Origin: Shewanella sp. Isolate13
GTDB taxonomy: Bacteria; Pseudomonadota; Gammaproteobacteria; Enterobacterales; Shewanellaceae
Assembly: GCF_022398325.1 (NCBI RefSeq)
Contig: NZ_JAKEVD010000020.1
Location: forward strand, 1 to 39,836
Length of the DNA: 39,836 nucleotides
Direction: 5' to 3'
The translations under genes were made by a program, and so were the position numbers. Below are positions 33,375 to 39,836 of this stretch, piece after piece; the first letter of the stretch is position 1, and each line of letters begins with the position of its first letter. The notes under the pieces were generated by a model. The model had not been told where the DNA came from. It did not search any database and worked only from the letters and a program-made list of their open reading frames with translations.

Positions 33375-33977
33375 TCACCACTCACCATTATCTCGTAGCT
33401 TCGGGTAGGTTTGCAACCACTGCTTATTTTTTACTCTCAGATCAAACAAGCCAGGCTTTGCCTTTGGATTGCGTTGTAGCGTTAGATCAAACAAGCAGGC
33501 TAGATCGAACGGACTATGTAAAATCAAAGACGCAGGGCCGATTGAGCTAACTGATTTTGCGACTGGCAGGCAGCTAGCCCCCACCGCCGTTTGTTTCTCA
33601 GGCCAGTAACTCATGGCATCTAGGCTTGATATATAACCTAAATGTTGATTACGCAGATGCATTCTCGCTTGATTCTTAACAGACCAAGGGTACATAGGGG
33701 TGATTCGATTTAGCTCAGCTTCAATTGCACTGTCTTTATCTGCGGATAAGTCACTCGAGTCAAAATAGATAAGGTCGATATCATTAAGCGGCGTTTGCAG
33801 GCCATGTAACTTATCCCAAACTAAGTTACGCACGAAACCCGCCGCTAGCATCCAATCGCTAAGGTTTAACTGCTGGGCGGCTAACAGGGCTTGAAGTCGG
33901 TACTCATCTTCGAGTAACCACCGCTTCAACAGCTCTTGATAATCTATTTGCGCGGGTAAAGAGTCGTTCACGGACAT
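33375..33977 (-). CDS. Nucleotidyltransferase family protein
   Basis: A 200-residue protein of the COG3575-type nucleotidyltransferase family. The N-terminal part has WMLAAGFVRNLVWDKLHG followed by LNDIDLIYFD, in which the paired aspartates correspond to the metal-binding D-x-D of the fold. The C-terminal part (SPFDLACLFDLTLQRNP, then KNKQWLQTYPKL) is the conserved tail of the family. Substrate unknown. The second ATG (33977) is preferred because AGAGG lies 6 bases upstream; the ATG at 33983 abuts that sequence. A tail-to-tail or operon partner is not evident. Confidence 0.8.
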   Translation of the reverse strand: MSVNDSLPAQIDYQELLKRWLLEDEYRLQALLAAQQLNLSDWMLAAGFVRNLVWDKLHGLQTPLNDIDLIYFDSSDLSADKDSAIEAELNRITPMYPWSVKNQARMHLRNQHLGYISSLDAMSYWPEKQTAVGASCLPVAKSVSSIGPASLILHSPFDLACLFDLTLQRNPKAKPGLFDLRVKNKQWLQTYPKLRDNGEW

Positions 33978-34035
33978 ATTCATCCTCTTACCTTATCCTA
34001 TGCCACTCCCGAATAAATGGCCTATACCGAGCAGT

Positions 34036-34058
34036 AAAAAAGGAGCCGAAGCTCCTTT
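34036..34058 (-). terminator. Intrinsic terminator with UUCG tetraloop
   Basis: AAAGGAGC (34039-34046) and GCTCCTTT (34051-34058) enclose CGAA; in the minus-strand RNA the loop is UUCG, a very stable tetraloop, followed by a T-run. It ends the tesB-lipoprotein unit, 16 bases after the lipoprotein stop. Confidence 0.9.
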
Positions 34059-34074
34059 CTATCAACCTTTTCTT

Positions 34075-34476
34075 CTATCTTGGTGCAGGCACCGCTTTCA
34101 TCAGCACTTCGGTGGTGTACTTGTTATTGTTGATCACCGGAAAGCGATCATAGGTCTGAAATATTACCTGTCCTTGATACTGGATCATCGCCACCACGCC
34201 ATAATTGATACTACTATCTATGCTATCGGCCGGTAGTAAAAACTTAAACGGTATGGGCGCTCTAACGATATTGAAGCTCTTTTGCGCCACAATCACGCCC
34301 GGTGTATCGAGGTCGATAATCGCAATCGTAATCGAACTACCTTGAGGCAGAGCTAACTTCTCTAAATAACCCGCCGCGCCATTAACCACCACAGGTGGCT
34401 TCTCTTCCACGGTCACACATGCCGTTAATAGCAACATACATACGAGAACGATGCTTTTTTTCATCAATGAGATCAT
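34075..34476 (-). CDS. YbaY-like lipoprotein adjacent to tesB
   Basis: A 133-residue lipoprotein (leader MISLMKKSIVLVCMLLLTAC, lipid Cys20). The single domain has the same pattern as the lipoprotein upstream of metA: GYLEKLALPQGSSITIAIIDLD, then API-PFKFLLPADSID and YGVVAMIQYQGQVIFQTYDRFPV. The start at 34476 has AGGA 7 bases upstream; 34464 is an alternative. It lies 43 bases downstream of tesB on the same strand, with one terminator after it, so they probably form one transcript. As I recall, ybaY is also next to tesB in E. coli, which supports the family name. Function is not established. Confidence 0.8.
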   Translation of the reverse strand: MISLMKKSIVLVCMLLLTACVTVEEKPPVVVNGAAGYLEKLALPQGSSITIAIIDLDTPGVIVAQKSFNIVRAPIPFKFLLPADSIDSSINYGVVAMIQYQGQVIFQTYDRFPVINNNKYTTEVLMKAVPAPR

Positions 34477-34519
34477 GATTCTATCCTGACTAACAAATAA
34501 TAATGGATGCAAACGCCGA

Positions 34520-35386
34520 CTATGACTTCTTAGTCATGCGGATAAGTCCTTCCTGAGTTGCAGACGCCACCAACTCACCCTGCTGATTAAAGAATTGGCC
34601 TCTGACAAAACCTCTTCCACCACTGGCATTTGGGCTGTCTATGCTATACAAAAGCCACTGACTCAAATCGAACGGACGGTGAAACCACATCGCATGATCG
34701 ATAGTCGCCATACGCATGCCCGGTGTTAAAAAGGATACCCCGTGTGGCTGTGCCGCAGTGACTAAGAAATTAAAGTCCGATGCGTAGGCGAGCAGATAAT
34801 CATGAACACACATCTTGTCTGGTAGCTCACCATTGGCGCGGATCCATACGTGACGAATAGGTTCGCGGGCTTTAGGTGCGATAGGATCGCTTGGGTTGAC
34901 CAAACGCATCTCAATAGGGGTATCAGCCATAAACTTTTCTAGCACTTTAGATGGCACTTTATCTCTTAATGTCATCGCAAGTTCTTGTTGGTTTAGCAAA
35001 CCATCAGGCCCCACCACATCGGGCATCACAGCTTGGTGATCATAGCCCTCTTCAGCAGTCTGAAAAGAACAGGTCATATAGAAGATGGGACGGCCTTTCT
35101 GAATAGCCTTTACTCTGCGGGCACTGAAACTGCCACCATCACGCATGATTTCAACATCATACACAATCGGCAACTTCTCATCGCCGGCACGTAAAAAGTA
35201 GGAGTGTAAAGAGTGCACTTTACGGTCCGGGCTGACGGTCTGTTTTGCCGCACTCAAGGCTTGGCCCATGACTTGACCACCAAAGACATGACCAAAACCT
35301 AGATCTTGGCTTTGACCACGAAACAGCCCTTCTTCGATCTGCTCTAAAGAGAGTAATGCTAAAAGATCATCTAATACTTGGCTCAT
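34520..35386 (-). CDS. tesB: Acyl-CoA thioesterase II
   Basis: A 288-residue double hot-dog thioesterase that hydrolyses medium- and long-chain acyl-CoAs. The N-terminal half has [24 protein letters not shown]. The C-terminal half has [18 protein letters not shown] and [27 protein letters not shown], with the conserved Asp, Ser/Thr and Gln catalytic region of TesB. Length equals the E. coli protein (about 286). It is upstream of a YbaY-like lipoprotein, as part of one leftward unit. Confidence 0.95.
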   Translation of the reverse strand: MSQVLDDLLALLSLEQIEEGLFRGQSQDLGFGHVFGGQVMGQALSAAKQTVSPDRKVHSLHSYFLRAGDEKLPIVYDVEIMRDGGSFSARRVKAIQKGRPIFYMTCSFQTAEEGYDHQAVMPDVVGPDGLLNQQELAMTLRDKVPSKVLEKFMADTPIEMRLVNPSDPIAPKAREPIRHVWIRANGELPDKMCVHDYLLAYASDFNFLVTAAQPHGVSFLTPGMRMATIDHAMWFHRPFDLSQWLLYSIDSPNASGGRGFVRGQFFNQQGELVASATQEGLIRMTKKS

Positions 35387-35465
35387 TACAACCTAAAACT
35401 CTGACAGTAAAGCCATAAGCTTAACTCAAGATCCCCTAGTCTCGCCAGTTCTACGCTCTTCGGGG

Positions 35466-36398
35466 CTACTCTAACACGATCCTGCGCTGATTTGCCGAGG
35501 CCTTTGCCCAAGCGAGCACCTGCGCCTCCCCGCTTCGGTGAGCGGTAACGGGTTTTGCATGGTAGAGTTCATGCCAGCGTTCGGTGATCACCTCTGGGGT
35601 GCACTCCTCGGCTTTAAAGCGCCCTCGATTAAACTCGACTAAGGCCGCATGGCTAATTCCGCCTGCCGCCGCGAGCAGATGTTCACCCGATGGGCTTTTA
35701 GAACTACACAGGTACAACATGGCGGCTGTCACGGTTGTTTTTGAAAAAAGCGGTCTAACTGTTGGTGCTAAATGGTCTGCTGTCATCGATGTGACGGCAT
35801 GGGGAATAATACTGTTAACCTTGATCCCGTGCTCAACGCCCTCGAGGTGAAGGCTATTAACTAACCCCATCACCGCCATCTTGCTAGCACTAAAGCTGGT
35901 CTCGTACATATCGCCATAAATGGAGCTGGCACTGCTCATCACTACCCGACCGTAACCTTGCCGTTTCATTAGCGGCCATACGGCCTTGGTCATGTAGAAG
36001 GTACCGTTGAGATCCACATCCAGATGATGCTTCCAGCTCGAGGCACTCATCTGCTCAAATGGGCAGGGCTGATGAATTCCCGCATTATTAATTAAGATAT
36101 CGACTCGGCCCCAACTTTGGACCACATCATCGACCATCGCATTAACGTCATCGTCACGACTGACATCCATGACAAAAGATTTAAATTCGCCTCCTAAAGC
36201 GTTTATTGCTGCCCCACAGGCTTTTAAGCCTGAGTCAGCCTCTCTGTTTGTCATGCTGGAGCTAACATCCTTTGTTTGACTCGCTTCGTTGTCCACCAAA
36301 ACGACTCTTGCTCCTCGCTCAGCTAAGGCGATGGCATAGGCCCGACCTAGACCCGAAGCAGCACCTGTCACTATTGCGACTTGTCCCTCAAAACGCAT
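35466..36398 (-). CDS. SDR protein resembling 3-hydroxyacyl-CoA dehydrogenase, catalytic Tyr replaced by Phe
   Basis: A 310-residue short-chain dehydrogenase of the type resembling the hydroxyacyl-CoA dehydrogenase part of multifunctional enzyme 2. Cofactor motif TGAASGLG (11-18) and INNAG (103-107) are intact. The catalytic stretch reads SASSIYGDMYETSFSASK: Lys173 and the serine region are kept, but Phe169 (codon 35892-35894, TTT) stands where the catalytic Tyr belongs. The C-terminal extension of about 60 residues (TPEVITERWHELYHAKPVTA) is longer than in classical SDRs. Activity is therefore doubtful unless Tyr165, four residues earlier, substitutes. It is 79 bases upstream of tesB on the same strand and might be linked with fatty-acyl metabolism. 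Confidence 0.85.
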   Translation of the reverse strand: MRFEGQVAIVTGAASGLGRAYAIALAERGARVVLVDNEASQTKDVSSSMTNREADSGLKACGAAINALGGEFKSFVMDVSRDDDVNAMVDDVVQSWGRVDILINNAGIHQPCPFEQMSASSWKHHLDVDLNGTFYMTKAVWPLMKRQGYGRVVMSSASSIYGDMYETSFSASKMAVMGLVNSLHLEGVEHGIKVNSIIPHAVTSMTADHLAPTVRPLFSKTTVTAAMLYLCSSKSPSGEHLLAAAGGISHAALVEFNRGRFKAEECTPEVITERWHELYHAKPVTAHRSGEAQVLAWAKASANQRRIVLE

Positions 36399-36737
36399 AG
36401 TTTTCGACCTCTAAGCAAATTTGTTCATTACAAATCTAGTCGTTGACTGCTGACACCGCAGTTTTAAAGCCAATGCCAAAATGACAGCTTATATTCTAGC
36501 GCTCTCTTTAAAGATGTAATATTGCATACACTCCTGCCTAACAGTTGTGCGCTAGTTCAAATTTATTCATATAAGCCAACCTGAAATATCGTAATGCTTA
36601 GCAAAGTGTTAAGCCGACCACTTTTGCTGCTATAAAATCCACTTTTTAGAAGTTGTTAAATTTGCTATGCTATGCCAACTTTTTTTACCTTTATGTCTGC
36701 TCACTTTGACGTAAACCTCTGTAAGTAATTATAAAAC
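36399..36737. other. Divergent promoter region of menA and the SDR gene
   Basis: No gene is seen in these 339 bases. GCAAAGTG (36600-36607) and CACTTTTGC (36619-36627) can form an imperfect hairpin. A TATGCTATGC stretch (36665-36674) lies about 65 bases before the menA start and could be part of a promoter, but no -35/-10 pair is convincing. Confidence 0.35.
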
Positions 36738-37628
36738 ATGAACCCTTGGATACTTGCCATCCGCCCTCGCACCTTGCCTGCGGCGATTGGACCACTGCTG
36801 GTTGGTAACGTACTCGCGCTGCACCTTGAGCAATTCAGCCTATTCATTGCGGCTGTTTCAATGCTCTGTGCCCTGCTGCTACAAATTGCCGTAAACCTAG
36901 CTAACGACTATTTCGACTTTAAAAGTGGTGTGGATACCGAAGAGCGCTTAGGGCCCGTGCGTGTCACCCAAAGTGGTATGTTAAGCCCAACATCTGTACG
37001 AAATGCCATGATCTTATGTCTGGTATTAGCACTCATCGTTGGCTCTTTCCTTATCTACCATGGTGGCCTACCCATCGCCTTTTTAGCGGCGGCAGCGATC
37101 CTTGGTGCCCTAGGTTATAGTGGCGGCCCATACCCACTAGCCTCTCACGGCCTTGGCGAGGTGGCAGCATTTGTATTTTTCGGTCTGGTAGCCGTTGTAG
37201 GAAGTTACTTTCTGCAGGCGGGCGATACAGCTACTAGCGCTTGGCTTTTGGGCAGCGCTATCGGCTTTCTAAACGCGGCGATTATGTTAGTCAATAATAC
37301 CCGCGATATGGATACCGACATCAAGGCGGGTAAGCAAACCTTAGCGGTACGCATCGGCCTTGAACAATCGCGTATTTTCTATCAAAGCTTTCTCTATCTG
37401 CCATTTGCCATCATCATCGCTGGCTTCCTGATGGGGGCGCTACCGGGTTTGCCTGTGCTGTTTGCAGGACTCGCATTTGTTATGGCCAGAACCCTATGCC
37501 GTGACTTTAATGAGGTGACAGGCGCAGCCTTAAACCCATTACTCGGCCGCACCGCTAAGCTGACCATGATTTTCAGTGCACTGTTCAGCCTTGGCCTACT
37601 CGTCGATATCTATCTGTTTGCGTCCTAG
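36738..37628 (+). CDS. menA: 1,4-dihydroxy-2-naphthoate polyprenyltransferase
   Basis: A 296-residue integral membrane prenyltransferase of the UbiA superfamily that joins the polyprenyl chain to 1,4-dihydroxy-2-naphthoate in menaquinone synthesis. It starts MNPWILAIRPRTLPAAIGPLLVGN, typical of MenA. The first aspartate-rich motif is NLANDYFDFKSGVDTEERLGP (about 54-74) and the second is NNTRDMDTDIKAGKQTLAVRIG (about 186-207). About eight or nine hydrophobic helices are visible. Menaquinone is the main carrier for anaerobic respiration in Shewanella, which fits the multihaem cytochrome elsewhere in the window. It converges with gnd on a shared terminator. Confidence 0.95.
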   Translation: MNPWILAIRPRTLPAAIGPLLVGNVLALHLEQFSLFIAAVSMLCALLLQIAVNLANDYFDFKSGVDTEERLGPVRVTQSGMLSPTSVRNAMILCLVLALIVGSFLIYHGGLPIAFLAAAAILGALGYSGGPYPLASHGLGEVAAFVFFGLVAVVGSYFLQAGDTATSAWLLGSAIGFLNAAIMLVNNTRDMDTDIKAGKQTLAVRIGLEQSRIFYQSFLYLPFAIIIAGFLMGALPGLPVLFAGLAFVMARTLCRDFNEVTGAALNPLLGRTAKLTMIFSALFSLGLLVDIYLFAS

Positions 37629-37659
37629 TTTAGCCATTCATTCGCCGCTGACGAGCACT

Positions 37660-37692
37660 AAAAAAGCCTATCAATTTCGATAGGCTTTTTTT
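37660..37692. terminator. Bidirectional intrinsic terminator between menA and gnd
   Basis: A 13-base arm (37660-37672, core GCCTATC) pairs perfectly with 37679-37691 around a 6-base loop, giving an A-run on one side and a T-run on the other. It serves both convergent genes. Confidence 0.93.
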
Positions 37693-37777
37693 GTTTTCAA
37701 CCTCATGTCCTGTGCATCTCATTCTGAATGCTCAGTTTGAGACAAACAGTCAGCCGACAACAGCGACTAGGCATGAG

Positions 37778-39316
37778 CTACAGCTTGTTAATTCTGCGAT
37801 CGCCACTCCAATTTAGGTGGTACTTCTCACCATGAGGCTTATCGACACGCTCAAAGGTGTGGGCACCAAAGAAGTCTCGCTGACCCTGTAGTAAACTCGC
37901 TGGTAAGGTTTCGCTTCGGTAGCCATCATAGTAAGCCAAAGCCGAACTGATACATGGCGCAGGAATACCGCTCAGTACAGCATGGGATGTGGCCACTCGC
38001 CAATCTTGCTGTTTCTCAGACAGAGCCTTGGCAAAGGTGTCTGCCATCAGCAGATTTTCAAGCTCGCCGTCATGCTGATAAGCCTGAGTAATCGACTGTA
38101 AGAATGTGGCTCGAATGATACAACCTGCGCGCCAGATCTTAGCGATTTCACCAAAATCTAACTGCCATCCTTGCTCATTAGCTTGCATAGCCATCAGCTG
38201 AAAACCTTGGGCATAACAAGATACCTTGGCGCAATAGAGGGCGTTTTCCAATTGGTCTATAAATGCCTGCTTATCAGTATTCAGCAACGCCGCTTGACTC
38301 GGTCCCGATAATCGCTGGCTTAGCTGCTGTCGCTGTTTTTTTTGCGTGCTGAGCGCTCTAGCATATACCGCTTCGGCAATCGTTGGTGCTGGACAGCCTA
38401 TTTGCAAACTGCTTACCGCTGTCCAAAGGCCCGTGCCCTTCTGCCCCGCTTTATCTAAAATCATCTCCACCAATGGCGCACCAGTTAATGGATCTGCCTG
38501 TTTAAGGATATCGGCGCTGATCTCCATCAGGTAGCTATTTAAACTGCCTTTATTCCAGCGCTCGAATACCTCACTCACTTCAGTGGCACTCAAGCCAAGA
38601 CCTTGGCTCAATAGATGGTAAGCCTCGCAAATAAGCTGCATATCCGCATATTCGATACCATTATGCACCATCTTAACGTAGTGACCAGAACCCGCGGGGC
38701 CAATATAGGTGGTGCAAGGTTCCCCCTCTGTTACAGGGTTGCCCGGCTCGAAACGTTCAATAGGTAAGCCAGTGTTGGCATCCACCTTGGCGGCAATGGC
38801 TTGCCAGATAGGCTCGATGCGCTGCCACGCCTTAAGGCTGCCGCTAGGCATCAATGACGGCCCAAAGCGAGCGCCGACTTCACCACCTGAGACCGCGCAG
38901 CTAAAGAAAAGGAAGTCTTTTGCGTAGCGCTTCTCACGCTCAAGCGTATCGGTCCATAAGCTATTACCGGTATCGATAACGATATCATCGTCTTCAATAC
39001 CCGCTTCAATCAGCGACTGACACACGCCATCCACCGGAGCTCCCGCAGGGACAGAAAGGAGTAACACGCGCGGCTTTTCTAATTTAGACATCATTTCAGA
39101 AAGATTGTTACAGCCAAGTATGCGTGCTTGAGTCAGCTGTTTAAGGAATTGCTTACGTTCAAGCTCTTCTTGTTTTACAGTGTCTTGCACCTTGAGTTCA
39201 TCAAGGTCAAACGCAGCAACACGATAGTCATTATCAGCAATATTGAGCGCTAGGTTCTTGCCCATTACGCCTAAGCCAATAACACCTATATCGTAAAGAT
39301 TAGATTGGTTATTCAT
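37778..39316 (-). CDS. gnd: 6-phosphogluconate dehydrogenase (decarboxylating)
   Basis: A 512-residue NADP-dependent enzyme of the oxidative pentose phosphate pathway that converts 6-phosphogluconate to ribulose 5-phosphate and CO2. The Rossmann motif is GVIGLGVMGKNLALNIAD (11-28). The substrate site has GPAGSGHYVKMVHNGIEYADMQ, with the catalytic lysine in HYVKMVHNGIEY, and KAGQKGTGLWTA. Length is in the range of the long (roughly 480-510 residue) form; the C-terminus ends HLNWSGDRRINKL. No zwf or pgl partner is in the window. Its upstream region contains the minisatellite starting 252 bases before the ATG. Confidence 0.95.
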   Translation of the reverse strand: MNNQSNLYDIGVIGLGVMGKNLALNIADNDYRVAAFDLDELKVQDTVKQEELERKQFLKQLTQARILGCNNLSEMMSKLEKPRVLLLSVPAGAPVDGVCQSLIEAGIEDDDIVIDTGNSLWTDTLEREKRYAKDFLFFSCAVSGGEVGARFGPSLMPSGSLKAWQRIEPIWQAIAAKVDANTGLPIERFEPGNPVTEGEPCTTYIGPAGSGHYVKMVHNGIEYADMQLICEAYHLLSQGLGLSATEVSEVFERWNKGSLNSYLMEISADILKQADPLTGAPLVEMILDKAGQKGTGLWTAVSSLQIGCPAPTIAEAVYARALSTQKKQRQQLSQRLSGPSQAALLNTDKQAFIDQLENALYCAKVSCYAQGFQLMAMQANEQGWQLDFGEIAKIWRAGCIIRATFLQSITQAYQHDGELENLLMADTFAKALSEKQQDWRVATSHAVLSGIPAPCISSALAYYDGYRSETLPASLLQGQRDFFGAHTFERVDKPHGEKYHLNWSGDRRINKL

Positions 39317-39568
39317 GGTAATTTTGTTCCGCAGGTCACAGAGAGTTCCCTATCTATTTTTTGTTCAGCTCACGTCATTGCGTTTGCTTGATTGATAGGG
39401 TTATTTGTTATGGATTATACAGACTTTGGTAACTTAATTACTATATAAAACTTAACAACTCTAGCTTATAGCTAATATAAACGAAAACTCCATTGGTTAA
39501 CCCGCTAGCCACCTAAACAAGAAAAGCAGCGCTTTTTAAGGCCCTGCTTTCTTATAACCATCTTATTC

Positions 39569-39836
39569 TTACCGTCTCAGCCTTCCCGTCTTAGCCTTAC
39601 CGCCTTAGCCTTACCGTCTCAGCCTTACCGCCTTAGCCTTACCGCCTCAGCCTTACCGTCTCAGCCTTACCGTCTTAGCCTTACCGCCTTAGCCTTACCG
39701 TCTCAGCCTTACTGTCTCAGCCTTCCCGTCTTAGCCTTCCCGCCTTAGCCTACCGTCTTAGCCTACCGTCTTAGCCTTACCGTCTCAGCCTTACCGTCTT
39801 AGCCTTACCGCCTTAGCCTTACCGTCTCAGCCTTAC
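39569..39836. repeat. 14-bp minisatellite, 19 full units and running off the window
   Basis: Units fit TTACCG(T/C)CT(C/T)AGCC. Nineteen units are complete (two of them 13 bases long, at 39751-39776) and a partial unit ends the window. Variation is concentrated at positions 7 and 10, plus TTCCC for TTACC in units 2, 12 and 13. The order of the two variable bases repeats as TC-TT-CT (units 1-3, 7-9, 11-13, 16-18), a 42-base higher-order unit. Stops occur in the repeats, so it is not coding. There are no spacers, so it is not CRISPR. The adjoining 39317-39568 holds no gene. Confidence 0.95.

Noticed and set aside
39569..39836. CRISPR-like array
   Set aside because: The 14-base units are contiguous with no spacers, so it is a tandem minisatellite.

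Overview
The window looks like chromosomal DNA from a gammaproteobacterium of the genus Shewanella or a close relative. The grounds are a valine/isoleucine degradation operon (thiolase, mmsA, acyl-CoA dehydrogenase, two crotonases, mmsB, SDR), close to metA and ompW as I remember it from Shewanella oneidensis; an octaheme c-type cytochrome lipoprotein; and YbiT, TesB, MenA and Gnd proteins of clear gammaproteobacterial type. No rRNA, tRNA, CRISPR array or intact insertion sequence was found.

Layout. 1-2209: a resolvase-like DNA-binding protein, apparently starting at AUA and lacking two catalytic arginines, followed 11 bases later by a Bcr/CflA (EmrD-like) drug exporter. 2548-6943: a redox block with an AraC-type regulator, an octaheme lipoprotein cytochrome and a divergent ferric-reductase-like flavocytochrome whose frame is interrupted by UGA at a conserved cysteine position. 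7081-8673: ABC-F ATPase YbiT. 8995-11753: copper exporter CopA and the divergent Cu(I) sensor CueR, sharing a MerR-type promoter with a 19-bp spacer. 11859-13892: an S9 peptidase-like lipoprotein lacking its catalytic Ser and His. 13968-14195: a small membrane protein.

14281-22558 is the branched-chain acyl-CoA degradation operon, read leftwards from the thiolase to an SDR. Two further copies of the SDR's 3' end, one nearly intact and one decayed, sit between it and the terminator. A perfect TTTACG-N4-CGTAAA dyad upstream of the thiolase is a candidate LiuR operator.

22600-28700 holds a chaperone-usher pilus cluster: a LuxR/CsgD-like regulator, pilin, chaperone, usher and tip subunit, with a perfect 22-bp inverted repeat upstream. 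It separates the degradation operon from metA and may be a lineage-specific insertion.

28707-31850: metA is preceded on the same strand by a small YbaY-like lipoprotein gene. Tandem MetJ boxes lie upstream of both, and a hairpin covers the metA ribosome-binding site. An SDR and OmpW follow, converging on a shared terminator, with an FNR-type box upstream of ompW. 32202-39316: a short gene remnant, a small kinase-fold protein, a nucleotidyltransferase, a second YbaY-like lipoprotein beside tesB, an SDR with Phe in place of the catalytic Tyr, menA, and gnd. The window ends inside a minisatellite of 14-bp units with a 42-bp higher-order pattern.

The findings I rate highest are the UGA at the conserved Cys of the flavocytochrome, the peptidase with two lost catalytic residues, the triplicated SDR 3' end, and the MetJ/RBS-hairpin arrangement of the lipoprotein-metA unit. 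All were read by eye without alignments or searches.
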